Positions 1-13,000 of a DNA stretch of 64,000 nucleotides are shown here, piece by piece. Position numbers and translations under genes: made by a program. The stretch spans positions 1,423,621 through 1,487,620 of the forward strand of contig JACDOX010000007.1 of assembly GCA_014549065.1 (NCBI GenBank), in the 5' to 3' direction. The notes under the pieces are model-generated. The model was not told the origin of the DNA. It saw nothing but the letters and a program-made list of their open reading frames with translations, and did not search any database. Position 1 is the first letter of the stretch. Each line of letters begins with the position of its first letter. The stretch is from Cardinalis cardinalis (Eukaryota > Chordata > Aves > Passeriformes > Cardinalidae).

Positions 1-799
1 AAAATTCCCTTTCCTACTAAAATTCAGAACAGATATTTCTTATGCATGTTGTTGATTTGCAGAACTTCGTTTGTTTAGTCAAAGCCAAACAAAACAGTAG
101 AGCTTTTACAAGAAAGGTATCACAGTCAACTGTGAATAAATGGAGCCAAGGAATATCTGCTGCAATCATTTGTTTTAGTAGAAGTAGCATAATTTTGCCA
201 TAAACTCCTGCCTTATCCACTGCAACACATTACATCTGTTTTATGCTAATGTAGTTCCAAAGAAATCAATGATATTTATACTGACATAAAGCTGTGGTGA
301 GTCATATGCTCAATTAGTGTCTTCAGTCTGAGAAGGAATATCAGAGATTTTTCTTGATTTTCCAAAATTTAGCCTGTAATTTTGTTCACTGATTTCTAGG
401 AAGCTGAAAGTTTAATTACATCTATAGGGCTTCAGAGCACCCCTTGAAAAATCATCACAAGCTATTTGAGGCAGATTTAACTTTTAAATNGAATTACTGT
501 GACTGCATAGGTCTTTTGTTTCATTGGTATGTTCATAACGAGGCACTGATCTGAGACAGATTTTTTGAAATTACATCTACGATCCATAGAAATCATAAAA
601 TGCCTGTGAAGTAGCATATCTGCTCAAAAAATGCCTATCAACTGTCCCAACATAACTATCCTAACATATTGATTCTGCCATCAGTCAAATATATTATCTT
701 CTTATTTTGATGGTTGAATTGAACTCCCCTTAGTTGAAATCATGTGTGAAGCCCCTGTCAGTGTAAATACAACACACAGAACTTCTAGAGACTAAACCA

Positions 800-1206
800 A
801 ACAAGGAGAGGCTGAGAGAGCTGGGTGTGTTTATCCTGGAGGAAAGGAGGCTCAGGGGAGACCTTATCACTNCCTACAACTGCCTGAAAGGAGGGTGCAG
901 CCAGGTGGGGGTCATTCCCTTCTCCCAGGAAACAGGTGACAAGATGAGAGGACATGGCCTCAAACTGCACCAGAGGAGGTTCAGGCTGGATATCAGGAAN
1001 AATTTCTTCATGGAAAAGCTTGTTAAGCATTGGAACAGACTGACCAGGGAAGTGGTGGGGTCACCATCTCAGGGAGTGTTCAACAACTGGCTGGATGTGG
1101 CACTTATTTGCCATGGTCTAATCGACAGCGTGGCGATGGGTCAGAGGGTGGACTTGATGATTTGGAGGTATTCTCCAGCCTAAATGATTCTATGATTCTG
1201 TGATTT
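800..1206 (+). mobile_element. CR1 LINE, 5'-truncated, 3' end of ORF2 and 3' UTR
   Basis: The sequence follows avian CR1: GAGAGGCTGAGAGAGCTGGG at the left, the CTCAGGGGAGACCTTATCAC block, then GGCTGGATATCAGGAA and AATTTCTTCATGG. It ends in the diagnostic 3' repeat ATGATTCTATGATTCTGTGA at about 1184-1203. A frame remains open across most of it (827-1183), the decayed C-terminus of the CR1 reverse transcriptase protein. It lies in the 3' flank of RTTN. Confidence 0.93.
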
Positions 1207-4200
1207 TGAAACACTCAAAGTGGAAAAATTGCAGATATTTCTNTTTGTACAATTTCATCTTTCTATTTTTAGTGGATTTTGTAGGTTTTTTTTTTATTAA
1301 AGTGAAAGAGATTTTTTTAAAAGGTAGTGATCTGAATTTATGATGTATGAGTGTTCAAAGGCTTACCAGAATAATCTGATGCATTAGACAGACAGGAATT
1401 TCAACAGATAATCTGAGGTAAACCTTGCTAGGATAGTTTTAAAGAGCTGGTTGTCTGCATTTAGTTTGATCAGAAACAACCAGAGACCTTGACTTAGCAG
1501 GCAGTTAATTCCTAAATATCTTATGGAAGAGGGCTCTTNATGCACATGTTGGGCTGTTACTCACACATATTCAGGTATTTGGTTTATTCAAATTAACATC
1601 CCGGATCCAGAGGTCCAAGATCAGAANTGCATTTTTCAGCTTACTTGCATCAGTGTTTGTATCCATTGCAAATAATATCCCTTTTTTAATGGGAAACGTG
1701 ACTATACAGAATTACTATTTTGTTTTATTATTTTTCAAAACATAAAATGAAAGATACACTGTATTTTTATAGCTGAATTTTGTTCCTGGATTCCTGGGAT
1801 TGAAAGTTTTGTGTACTGTTTTTTTGTTTCTGTTGTAGATAACAGAAAATGATATTTCCTGGACATTATTTCTCAGTCTCCATGGACCTTTTTTTTACAG
1901 AACTGAATCAACTGCATTTTTTACCAAGCCTGAGATGAATGCATATGTGTCCCCCTTTCAGTGAAGCAGAAATTCTACTGCTTCAAATACACATATAAAA
2001 TAATATATAGAAAATGGCTGCTGAATGAATTCAGCAAATGGTGAATAAGTACTTCTGAGAACAAAGATACAATTTTCTGGCATTTTGATGTTAGTCTTTG
2101 TTTGTACAGGATGAATAGCATTAAAAGCATCTGAAATAGCTCAGTTTGCTTTTCTGAAAAGATTTTGACAGTATTAATCACTTCTGCCAACAGAAAGTTC
2201 TGACACTTATATGACCTTCTGCTGCATTTGAAAAAANGCTGTCATGGTTGGTGTACTGATANATGCAAGGAAAATCCCAGGAATCGAAATTAAATGAAAC
2301 TAAAAAAATCTTACTCTTAACATTACCAAGNAAGAATTTCCAATGACTTCACCAAAACATAGATTATACTTCTTTTGGTGGGGGAGGGGGGATTTNTGTA
2401 TGAAGAAATGAACTCCTTTGGAATGCAGCAATAACATGCCCTGATGACAAGACAGAACCAGCCNTGAGGATCCAGCCTGGCTCACTGTTTCATTCATGTA
2501 TGAGAAGCTGAACACACACATGGAAGTCACCTCTTTGTGGTACATTTGTAATAGCGTCATTATTAATAAAGTTACACTGGTATTAAAAAAAAAAACCACT
2601 TTAAATTCCTATAACCACATTGCCATAAAAAGATGCAGCGTTCATGTGGTTGGCACAAAATTGCCATTCTTAGAATAAGAATCAACAAAAGTTTCTAGAA
2701 CAGAAGCAGTGGAACATCTCTTAGATTGTTGCTAAACACAAAACAAAAAAGAAATAAAAGAAAGATTAAAAAATTGAAATTCAAACAAGCTANCACAGTG
2801 AGCTGCTGTTTTCATGGGTATTTATAGCTATGGCCCCTTGAACTGATTTTCTACAGTACCAGGCTATTTTACCTGTTTTAATGTTTCTTTTCCTCTCTTT
2901 GTCTCCCTTACTTCTTCTTTTCTGTTTCTTTAAATGTTCAGTTTTAGTTAGATTTCAAACCCTTAGTTTAGCACTTACCACCTACCACTCCTTCCTAGTG
3001 GCCATTTTGTCTCTAACTGAAAAGAAAGTTATTCCAGCATGTTGGAGAGAAAGCATGGAACATTTTTGATAATCATATGAAAAAGTGCGTGGGCTGTTAA
3101 GGATCTTTCTTCTAATACATTATGGCAAATACACTCCCAGCACAGGATAAGGAGATTTGTTACCATTAAAAGGTATTTCAGTTCAGAGAGAGAATAAAAT
3201 AATCCACCCCAAAGAGCTGTGTTCTGGGTGATTACATTTTGACCTCAATTCCTGCTATATTCTCTAATGACTTTGTCCATACAATAATGTTTCCCCTGCT
3301 GGGACCTAGTCGAACACCACCTAAAATTAGATTTTTCTATTGATTTTTATGGTCATTTGCATCTTAAAATCAGTTGTTGTTATTTCCAAAAAAAAAAATT
3401 CCACGCTCACTGTTTGTCATACTATATTTTGAAAAGCATATTGGAGAAATCTCACAATGTTTAACTGCATGTTTAACCACATAGAGACTCAGTAATANTC
3501 ACAGAATACAAAACCTTATAATTCATTGCTGTGCTACAATTTTTTTTATCATTTTATTTTTACAGTATGCAAATTTNTGTTGCTAAGAAAGTTAGCTTTA
3601 AAAACAGTATTTAAGGTGTTTTTGTGACACCTCAATCATATTGCCCCATTAAACTGTGTANAAATGTTTTATTCAAAATAGAGAGGGAGGATTGCTGTCA
3701 TTATATGATAAATGTAATGAATAGAAACAATGCAATGGCAAATTACTGTCAACAAACACCCAAAGTAAGCAGAAAGAATTTTTCTCCTATAAATCTCCTG
3801 AAACAGAGAGACAGCCACAGGCTGCACAGAACCCCAAAAGCTCCCCACAGGCTGTGCCAGATGCTGGCAACCTCCTGCTGTATGGCTCCCCTCCTTCTCT
3901 TTTATTAATAAGCATTTTTTTTTCAGGGATGCTTTGCCAACCTTTAATTATTGCAGAATAATTTTGGACAATGCAAGATTTTTCACTCCGGAGTAGCAGT
4001 TATTAGGTCAGAAACCAGCATGCAGGTGAATTTAATATTCCTTTTTTAAACTTATTTTTAATGCTGGAAATGGTATATCTTGCAGGCATGAAGCAGCAAC
4101 ACCAGAGGTTCTAAGCAACAGTCTCCTGAGCTGTGGACTAATGAGGAGCTGATATCTTAATTTACACAAACAGATGAAAAATCATACCAAAACTTTCAGA

Positions 4201-5880
4201 AAAAATGAGAATTCTAGTAACACTGCTGCTACCTGCAAGAACAGCTTGTGTTAGCCCTTGAAACTTCACAGTTATTTGCCATTTATGAAAAACTTTGAAA
4301 CTGCAGAGCATTTAATCACATAGGCACTAAANCCTGTTAGTAGATCTACAGGACTCACAGAATTATGAAATTGTTAGGGTTGGAAGAGACCTCTGAAGAT
4401 CATGCAGTCCAACCCCCATTCACCAAACTCGAGATTCTGGAAGACTCTGAAGTTCAGATAAAGTAGTTTTAATTGGAAGCAGCTAAAAGATTTTATTCAG
4501 GTACTGTTACTCAACTGTGAAATACATCTTTCTGGAAAAATATCCTAATGGACAAGAAAAACTCTGGCTGAGAAGGAGTGAGTCACCCTCCAGCTGCCAC
4601 AGCAATGCNAGAAAGTCCTTCTGCAAATCCTCAGTTACAGAGTCCTAGAATGGAAACCAAGAAAAAAGACAATTTTCCTTATCCTGATTTGGTGAAATCC
4701 ACCTCAGAAGTGTAATTACTTTGAGTTTGCCTACAAGACTAAGCTTGTATTTATGTGATGAGCACTACTACGCTGACGCTTGTGTGTTGATTGGTGTTGC
4801 CCCAGTTGAGAGTCAACTCACCTAGATGTCAAGGTGACAATGACAGATGACAATGTATTCTCTCAAAAGAGTTATTTTTTGGGTTCATTTTTTGTTTTGT
4901 TGGGGCTTTTTTGTTCAGACAACTAACTGGTATCTGAAGTCAGTGGCAGCCTGTGACGCAGCATAACACAGAAAATAAATCGAGGAACTATTACCTTGTT
5001 AAACTCAGTTAGCAGACATAGCTAGATAGGCCAGAAAGCTCTCAATAACATGCATTTTAGTACCCCCTGGATCTNAAACACAGACACAGGTAATCCTGTA
5101 ACTCCCAGTGTGTTTAAGATAGAGGGTCACATGCTGACATCCTCCCAATCTCCTGTTCTTCTCTGTCTCTCTGAAGCTCTGCACTGCCACTTAGGGTTAG
5201 TGAAGGATATTTTGGTGAGTGATAATATTTGGGTTTAAATGCATTCCCCCCGTTACAGCAGACCTCATTTGTATTTCAACTCCAGGTCAGTACTCTGAAG
5301 ATATTCTCAATTAAGAAGCNTTACTAAAACTGAGTTTTTAAAGAAGGATCTGCAACAACAGTGGAAATTTGGAAGTCACATATGTGAACTAAATCATGTA
5401 TTGCCTACTGTATGTGAAGCACTGGGAATGGCCATCCTGTGTTCCGCTCAGCAAAGACTTACATGTACATAGTAAATGCTAAGGACTGGGATCTAAAAAC
5501 ATATAGATTTATATTACAGGCCTGTTGACAAGCAATCAAGAAGCTGGAATGATGACATAACATCCAGACTGACCATTCAAAGCAGGTCCATGTGTTTTGT
5601 TTATGAGGAATGAGGACATGTGTGAGCCTAAGCCTGTAGGCTGGCTGTAAATTCAACACAGACTGATACTTCATTTTGGACACATGAAAGCGGGTGCTGT
5701 AAGAATTCTCCTCTTCCAGTGAAAATGCAACCAGTTTTTCCATTTTCCCTTTTATTTTTTAAAAGGTTGTGGTGGCTGATTGAAGGAGTGGAGGGGAACA
5801 TACCTTGAATACCAAACCTAACTATAAAATCCCTACTACCTAATGTTCAGCACCTAAAATACCAGTTATAAAAATAAAGA
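1207..5880. other. RTTN 3'-flanking DNA, first part
   Basis: AT-rich noncoding DNA. Apart from the CR1 tail at 4355-4428 I see no gene, no splice-bounded conserved block and no RNA gene. Open frames here are short and have no recognisable motif. Positions 1-799 likewise hold nothing I can name. Confidence 0.6.
4355..4428 (-). mobile_element. CR1 3' tail remnant, minus orientation
   Basis: Contains GTTAGGGTTGGAAGAGACCT and GATCATGCAGTCCAACCCCC, the reverse complement of the conserved CR1 3' end. Only about 70 bases are recognisable; the left boundary is the degenerate CACAGAATTATGAAAT. Confidence 0.88.
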
Positions 5881-6386
5881 TGTGCCCAAAAATAGCTGGA
5901 ACTGAGGCCAGAGGGCACACACGGACCCTCAATCATAGGGCCAAACCGTTATGGGTAACAAGACAGGGAGACTAANCCAGTCTTAGGAAGCTCAGAGACT
6001 GTCGCAGACATCTTTTGTGAAAAATCCTNTCATAGGATTTTTCCTTCTGAGAGCTGCAGTTTCAGCAACAAACGTAAACAATNGTTATCTGCTGCTGTGG
6101 AATGCAACAGGTAGATCCATGATTAGTCTCCTGTAGATGTTTAGATTTACTGACCAGTCACGGCAGAGCTGGCTCTCGCTCTCTGTTTCAGCCAGCTGCC
6201 TTTGTTATCATTCTTTCTATTCTATTCTTAGCTTAGCCTTCTGAGGAAATCTTTTCCTTTCCTTTTCTTTTTNGTATAGTTATAATGTAACATATATACC
6301 ATAAAAAAATAAATCAAGCCTTCTGATCATAGAGTCAACAATGTCATCTCTTCCCTCATTCAAGAACCCCTGTGACCACGGTNACA
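5881..6386 (+). mobile_element. Solo LTR of an endogenous retrovirus, ERVL-like, songbird type
   Basis: About 506 bases bounded by TGTG at the left and ACA at the right. The 3' part has features I associate with passerine ERVL LTRs: a CTATTCTATTC stretch, GCTTAGCCTTCTGA, an AATAAA at 6308-6313 followed by TCAAGCCTTCTGA, and an end resembling AAGAACCCCTGTGA. The flanking five bases are AAAGA (5876-5880) and AGAGA (6387-6391), four of five matching, as for an old target duplication. No internal viral genes flank it, so it is probably a recombined solo LTR. Exact family name is not certain. Confidence 0.72.
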
Positions 6387-8146
6387 AGAGATCACACAGA
6401 AGTCCNGAATGAGGTTAGGTAATCACAAGATGATGATGAGCTGATAAATGTAGAATGCACATCTTCCACACGGCAGCCCAGGAGCCAAAAGAGGAGCCTG
6501 CAAGGACTGCAGTGTTGTGAAATTGTATTTACCACAACTCCTCCTCTATCCTAAAGCAATGGCAGCATGACTGATATCTCAGCAGTGGAGCTGGAACTGA
6601 TTACTTTAGGAGCCACCTTGGAGAGCTGAACCAGAAGCTCNCTCAAGTGAAGTGTGGGGTGGCCTCAGACTCCCCAGTGGACAGCAATCTTTGTGTGGCT
6701 GCTAACCATTTTTTTTCTCCCCTAGAAGACATTAAAACATTTCTCTGAAGGAAAAGCAGATTAGAGAAGCTGTCACAGCAGCTTCTACTTTACTGTGAAG
6801 GGAAAGCCTTAAAAAAAGCTGGGCTGAAGCCTCAAGTATAGAAAATTCCCCTCCCCAGTCTGGCCAGCACTGCTGCCACAAGCCCATAATTGTTGTAATT
6901 TGCAAGTTTGGTATGGAGGGGAATCAATGAAAAACATCATCCAGGGATGCATAGTTGCTGAGTGAGGAGAATCCGTAAGTCCAAATTGCTGGAAGAGCAA
7001 AAAATAGTCCCTTTCTCAAAAATGAAGTATTTTTCCTAAGGATTTTCAAGTAGGCTTGAAAACCTAGTACTCAAAGGTTTGAAAACTTCATCAGTAAGTC
7101 ATGACTAAATGTCTCTATTTGCATGAACACACACAATCAAAACGAAATTATTTAAGCTTAATCTACAATATTATACCTCTTAAGTGAAAGTTATTTCTGT
7201 GAAAGTTTTGAACATGGACTAGATGACACATCCATCTTAAAAANGAGTCTGAAAGCCTCGTTATTAGTGGATTTTATGCTCTTACCTCTTTTGAATTTAA
7301 TAACTTCTTTCTTGATTACAAGCTTATCATAAAAGATAAAGAACCAAGTAAGAGCATGATATATCTGCAGTTAGCACAAATGGTAATTAAATTCTCCTGG
7401 ATAAGGATTTTCAAGAGACTCCTAGCTTGCATAGCTGTGCCTTTTATTAGGGAAACTAGATTAAAGTTGAATATTGCCTTTTAAATTCTGTAGCTTATTC
7501 AGGAAATCCATCTCCACTTTAATTGCACTTTCCTCTGTAAGGTAAAAAATTATTTTACAATTCTTAGGATTTGAAGGTATTTAAGGGTTTAATTTTCTTT
7601 GAAAACACAAACATGACAAATACCCCATCCTTCAAGATAGATGGATCTCCAAAATCTGGAAATTAACGGTGAATGAAGTCTAAACATGTAAATCTTTTTT
7701 CATGAAATTGATTAAGATTAAAGGTTATTGTGAAGCTATTTATGGTAGTCTAAGTGTCAGCNAATAGGAAATATAGAGTCATTTACNTTTTATAACTCAC
7801 TTTGTTAACATGCAGGAAGGCAGGATGCAGCCACTCTATGCTCCCAGTTTTCAAGAGAAAATTTGATGGAAGTGCTGTCCTTTAAATAAAGACATCAATC
7901 CCTTTCCTTAATCTTGAAGTAGGAAAGCTTATTCACAATATGAATATAGATTTTAGCCCTCAGAGTTTATAAATTGCTTTGATTTTCCAGAATAGCTACA
8001 CCAAATATAAGTATTTACTTATGACATTGCTACAATTGCTTCCCACAACTATGAACTGTTGCAGAATACTGAGAAAATAACTCATTTTGGGATAAGCACA
8101 GCACTAAGGCTTACTGTAACAACAAATGTATTAGCAATTTGCTCAG

Positions 8147-8174
8147 ATTTTTCAATATGAATTTTTCAATATGA
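8147..8174 (+). repeat. Perfect 14-base tandem duplication
   Basis: ATTTTTCAATATGA occurs twice head to tail (8147-8160 and 8161-8174) with no mismatch, so the duplication is probably recent. It lies in noncoding flank. Confidence 0.85.
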
Positions 8175-9215
8175 ATAGTTTCTTCAAGAACAAGCACAGC
8201 TTAGTAAAATGGAAATGTTTAACAGAAAACAAGCACCCAGATCTTCTATGACCTTATTATATTGTACCTGCACTTCATGGAAGTCATGAAACTTCAGCCC
8301 TCACTCTCCTGAGATCCAAGTGTACTTCTATGCTTTGAATGAGATCTTGCCATCCTTGCAGGAGTGGTTACTTCCATTAGAATTCATTTGGCATTGAGTG
8401 CTCTCATTTTTTGTCCTTTTGAAACAGAAAAAATGGCAACCAATCTGCATTTTGACTTAGTGACTGATTTATAAGAAAGATCATTGGGGTGAGTATGATG
8501 AAATATAAGTCTCTGAAGAGACTCAGCACTTGGTAGTCTGAGGGAAAAAGACCTCACACTTCCAATTCCAGTCAGCAAATGCTGACTTGCAGAGCTGTCT
8601 CCTGCCCTGCAGCTGAGTGTTCTGCAATAAATACCATGGGATGAGCACAACAGCATTTAACAACTGCTTTGCAAAATACAGTAATTACACAATACTGTAA
8701 GTGGAAAAGAATCAAGTTTTGGTGGTCCATCCTAGCTNTTTGTTCGGTGGAGGGACGGGAGATCAGCCAATAATTACATTTCTAGTAATGACTTAACCCA
8801 GCCATAAGCATCACACTTATGGTCAGNTGAATTATATCAAGTCACACATAATTTACAAGCACTGCTACACAAATAAACCAAAATCCCCTCTGTCAGCAGA
8901 AAATACTTTCATCACCTGGTTAAGAAGAAAAGACTAATTACAGGTAGAAATGGCCTTGCTATAATTCTTAGAGATGTTATTTAGGTTTTGCTTTGAATTA
9001 GCTCACTTCTATCTAACTCTGACATAAAATAAAAGCTGTAAGTGTTGAGGGAAATTACAACACCCTGTTAGATACTCCATAAGCACGGCCAGAAAAACAN
9101 TTGTGCTCAGACAGCAAGGTATTTTTTTTCTCAAGCTCTTTCAGCATAGAATACTGAAAAAGTTAGAGCAATAATTACATAGTAGCACTTCAAAGGGAAC
9201 ACAGGCCTGGATAAT

Positions 9216-9245
9216 GGGGGGGTAGGGGGGAGGAAGAGAGGGGGG
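9216..9245 (+). other. G-rich tract, possible G-quadruplex
   Basis: Three runs of six or seven G (9216-9222, 9225-9230, 9240-9245) with a short GG between, in an AT-rich setting. It lies about 390 bases beyond the RTTN polyadenylation signal. On the RTTN transcript strand it is C-rich. Function is not shown. Confidence 0.6.
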
Positions 9246-9611
9246 AATTTGCCCCAAGCAAAAGATTCAAAGNCTATAGAAACCAAAAGCTTTTGACTCA
9301 AATATTTTCTACATTGTTGTAATGTAACTAAAATGGATGCACATCACCCCATATCCTGAATAAACTGCTATGTTAACATAACTGTCACCTCTAATATCAG
9401 CAATTGNGAGCTCTTTTTCAATTGTTAGCATCTTAAAAAACATGCAGCAATTTGAACCGAAATCTTCTCAAAACCACAACACACCTCTTGCTGTTCTGTA
9501 TCTTATATGTGTAACACACNACAATTGCCACCATTTTCAGTTTTTGAATCTGAGCATACACTATGCACACCTGCAATCTTAAAAATTCCANTTCACTCAC
9601 AGCAAATGCTG

Positions 9612-9993
9612 ATCTCAGTTAAAAACCCCTTTATTAAGAACAACCCAAACCAGAAATTCTAATACTTTACAGTAACAATTTCAATGCGTAATTTAAGAAA
9701 ATTACTCATTTTTCAAATCTTTTCCCCTGTACATTCCTTCTTCTGTGTACATACTTTACATAGTAGCATAATTATAATTTCCCATTGGGATTACAGTACA
9801 AACANTTTGAACCAGAAACAGTGCAATTTCTTTGGTTCAAAGAGATGAACTCCTTCCTCAAAGGCTTCAGAAATTTCTTCCACAGCAAATCTGCTGCTGC
9901 CACAAATCTGTGAATCAGAAGTGCTTTCTTCAAATTTCAGGCTCTCATTGAACAAGCTATTTAATTTCAACATGAGAAGTTGACTGATGACCA
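9612..9993 (-). other. RTTN: Likely RTTN 3' untranslated region
   Basis: From the TAA stop down to just past the first good AATAAA signal is about 380 bases of AT-rich sequence. A minus-strand open frame across 9791-10000 overlaps the stop region in a different reading and is not supported as a protein. The exact cleavage site is inferred, not seen. Confidence 0.6.
9630..9635 (-). terminator. RTTN: Polyadenylation signal AATAAA for RTTN
   Basis: TTTATT on the plus strand reads AATAAA on the transcript, about 360 bases after the stop. A GT-rich stretch (TGTGAGTG) follows within 40 bases, as expected downstream of a cleavage site. A weaker ATTAAA at 9960-9965 lies only about 30 bases after the stop and is less likely to be the main site. 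Confidence 0.6.
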
Positions 9994-10076
9994 TTAACAA
10001 TCAAGAAGCTGCACTATATTCTCTAAGCATTTTACATGATAGGCATGTAGTTCATTTTCTTCTGGCTGGGGAGAAC
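9994..10076 (-). CDS. RTTN: RTTN last coding exon W33 (residues 1475-1501 and stop)
   Basis: 83 coding bases; the acceptor CAG at 10077-10079 follows a strong pyrimidine tract. It reads SSPQPEENELHAYHVKCLEN, then IVQLLDC and the TAA stop at 9994-9996. The end parallels the mammalian terminus, which has LKCLENLVQLL and then a different last few residues. Confidence 0.96.
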
Positions 10077-13000
10077 CTGAAAGGAAAAAAAANCCCAAGA
10101 TTTGAATTTCTAGTTGATTCTTAATACAAAATTACTTTTCCAAAGATTGCATTAAATGCCTTGCAAGAATTCATGCTGCTTTATNACCTTAACCTCTGTA
10201 TTAATGAGTAGCAAATCAAATACTTTTAGTTTATGTTGCAAAGTCTGTTTTGGTTTTACCCTTGGGTATGACAAAGCAGGAAATGCAAAATAACAATAGC
10301 CATGTTGAAATATTTCCCCACGTGTACTCAGAATAACAATCTACCATTTTAGCCCAATTACCACTGTTAAGTGATTAAAGCTTTACAAGCACAGACTAGC
10401 TGGGATCCTTAATGCAGGAATGCTTTAGTGACAATATTGANGACATATTACAGAACTGTAAACTGTAACAATGACAGTTGCATAAAATNCTTATTTTGAT
10501 ATGTAAATTTTTATTGAATTAAACATCAATAGTTCAGTCTGGGATTTCGTGCTCTATAGCAGTATATAAATAAATGGGGATTAATGTTATGAGGTGCTAA
10601 TCTATAAAAGGTACATATTTCTACCTTGTTGATTCAACAAGGTAGCAAAGTCTCTGATCTGTGGTAGTTCTGCTATTAGGAACAATACAAACTTGTTAAT
10701 ATATTATCAGTATATGAAATGTTGTATTGTTATGTTTAAGGGTTAACTTAGTAATAGCTGAGTTTGAAACAACAAAACATTCACAAAATTAATGAATTTG
10801 GGTGACAGCACAGGAAAGATTATGAGATGTTCTATCAAAAATACACCTCCTCCTTATTAGGATACCAACAATGGTCAATGTAGAGGGAAAGTTTGTGGCA
10901 AATATGTTATGCAAATACTACGGAAACCTTGTATTATAAGCCCCTTAATCAGTAAACCTATTTGAGTACATCCATAGAACAATTTAAATTAGTAGGAAAG
11001 CTCATTAGCTTAAAAAGACATTATCATGTCCTTTCAAGATTAGACTAACTTGATGTGACTAAGAACCAATAAACCCATTATTAGCTACTGAAGCTCCAGA
11101 TCAGTGTTTGAACACTTTCCATACTGAATGTTCTTCAGCTGAATCTATTGTATTGCAGCCATTCAAACAAGAGTTATGTTCAGTTACTTAAGCAAAAATG
11201 TGAAGCCTGCAGAATGTCACTAACCCATGCCAGAATATTTTAATGTGGGAACAATGGTCTGTTCTGATCTCTTCTCTGTGTGGCTCAACACCCTGAGGCT
11301 GAGCATGGCAAAGGCATTGCTAAAAGAACAATTTTTCTTATCACTAAGTTTAAGATTTAAAGATTCACACAATGGTACTGTGAAAAGGCTTTTTATTGCA
11401 AGCATGATCAGACCTATACTTCAAAACTAACCTTGGTAATTATCTAAGGTGTTCACCTAAGGCATTTTTCTCCATCTCTANTTATAAGATGCCTAACCAT
11501 AAGCTACATTGCTAATCGTGATTTTAGGGACAAAAGTATCCTTTCAAAAACTTGTAGCACAACAAAAGCTTACTGTGATGATATAAATTGAAATGCTTTA
11601 ATGATGGAAAAATTAAGAATTGGCATTAAGTANAAACAATACTTACTTTTCTTCACTAAAGAATAAGCTTCATCTATTCTTCTCCTTATGGATGGATTCT
11701 TCAAAGTCACTTTTGCCTGTAGCACACACAAACACACAAAACACAATGAGCTTTCCTGTTCACATGATCACTCCTTAACAGCAAAGTTTAAAAAGCTACA
11801 ATAATTCATTAGAGCATGAGATGTAGGAATTTTTAGAATTAATATAACTGTATCACCATATAGACTGCATTTATATAAGAAGTCACAAATTACAAAGGAC
11901 AAACCCATCTATACCATGTTGTTTAATCTCTCAGCCTCAGCAGCTACGCAATTAAAATAAACCAGAATGACTATTGTAAACTTTATTATTATTTACTTAG
12001 AGATTACTGTATTGTTTACAGCATAAAAGTATAACATTATAGTTTTTTCACAGATTTCTTAAATACTAACCTTCTGATAGTTGTGAAGCAAAGCCCAAAG
12101 CGAAGCTGCTCCTATTCTCTGAACAGCAGGACTGTTACTTTCCAAACAGGCAGACAGTACTGCAATTGCTTGATCTAATGAGACAAATAAAAAAACATGA
12201 AACCAAATGCATCTAGAAAATATAATCAAGAGCAATGCAAATATATTTACACGCCTCAGTAGATTGATGCTTGGAGTATACTTATTTTTATGACAAGTAC
12301 TGGTATGGCAGAGGAATTACAGAAACTTTATTATCGATTAAATTTCAATATGCTCATAAAATCAGCACAGTACATTGAAAAAATTGTTAAAAACAATATA
12401 GCAAAACAAAACCAAGTAATGCTAAAAAGTTAAACCACCAGTAATAAAACATGAACGTTATGTATAGCTATCAGCTATGCTCAGGGACTAAGTAAGCTGT
12501 GAAACTGTTTTATAATTCCCAGTAGCCACAATTAGAGCCACATCAGGATGGATATTAAGATGTTTATATTTCCCGTCATACTTATTATGCAGATGATTTG
12601 CAACCAATAAGAAATATTTGCCATCCCACTGTAGGTGCCTTAATTTTCTAGCGTTGCTCTGAAGCCAAACTCTTCCACTTTGCTTCTTCACTTCACAACA
12701 AAAATTCATAGGTTATGTAACTAAATAATGTATATTTAATTAAGGCAGTAAATCCACATCTTAGGAAAAATAAAAAGCATGGACACTATGGAAAACCTGC
12801 TGAGAATTTGAAACACAGACAGGAGAGTTCTCTCTGCAATTATACAAGGGAAAGAAACATGCCTTCTACAAATACCCAAGAAAAAAGTTCTGAACATATT
12901 GTTACATTAAATATACATGCCATGACATAACTTTATCACTATCATAAACATTTTTGGTACATGACAGGACATAAAATAGTTTGTCTTAACATTCATGATT

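Larger units (their letters stand above)
6387..9611. other. RTTN 3'-flanking DNA, between LTR and 3' UTR
   Basis: AT-rich noncoding DNA with the 14-base duplication and the G-rich tract. The segment 6430-6680 is richer in GC than its surroundings and may be an old repeat that I cannot classify. Confidence 0.5.

Noticed and set aside
827..1183. Open frame of 118 codons as a possible gene
   Set aside because: It is the decayed C-terminal end of CR1 ORF2 just upstream of the CR1 terminal repeat.
9791..10000. Minus-strand open frame of 69 codons near the RTTN end
   Set aside because: It overlaps the last rotatin codons in another frame and otherwise lies in the 3' UTR; no known motif.
12488..12709. 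Possible extra rotatin exon of 73 codons in intron 30
   Set aside because: W30 and W31 join in phase and match the family without it, and it shows no rotatin similarity.
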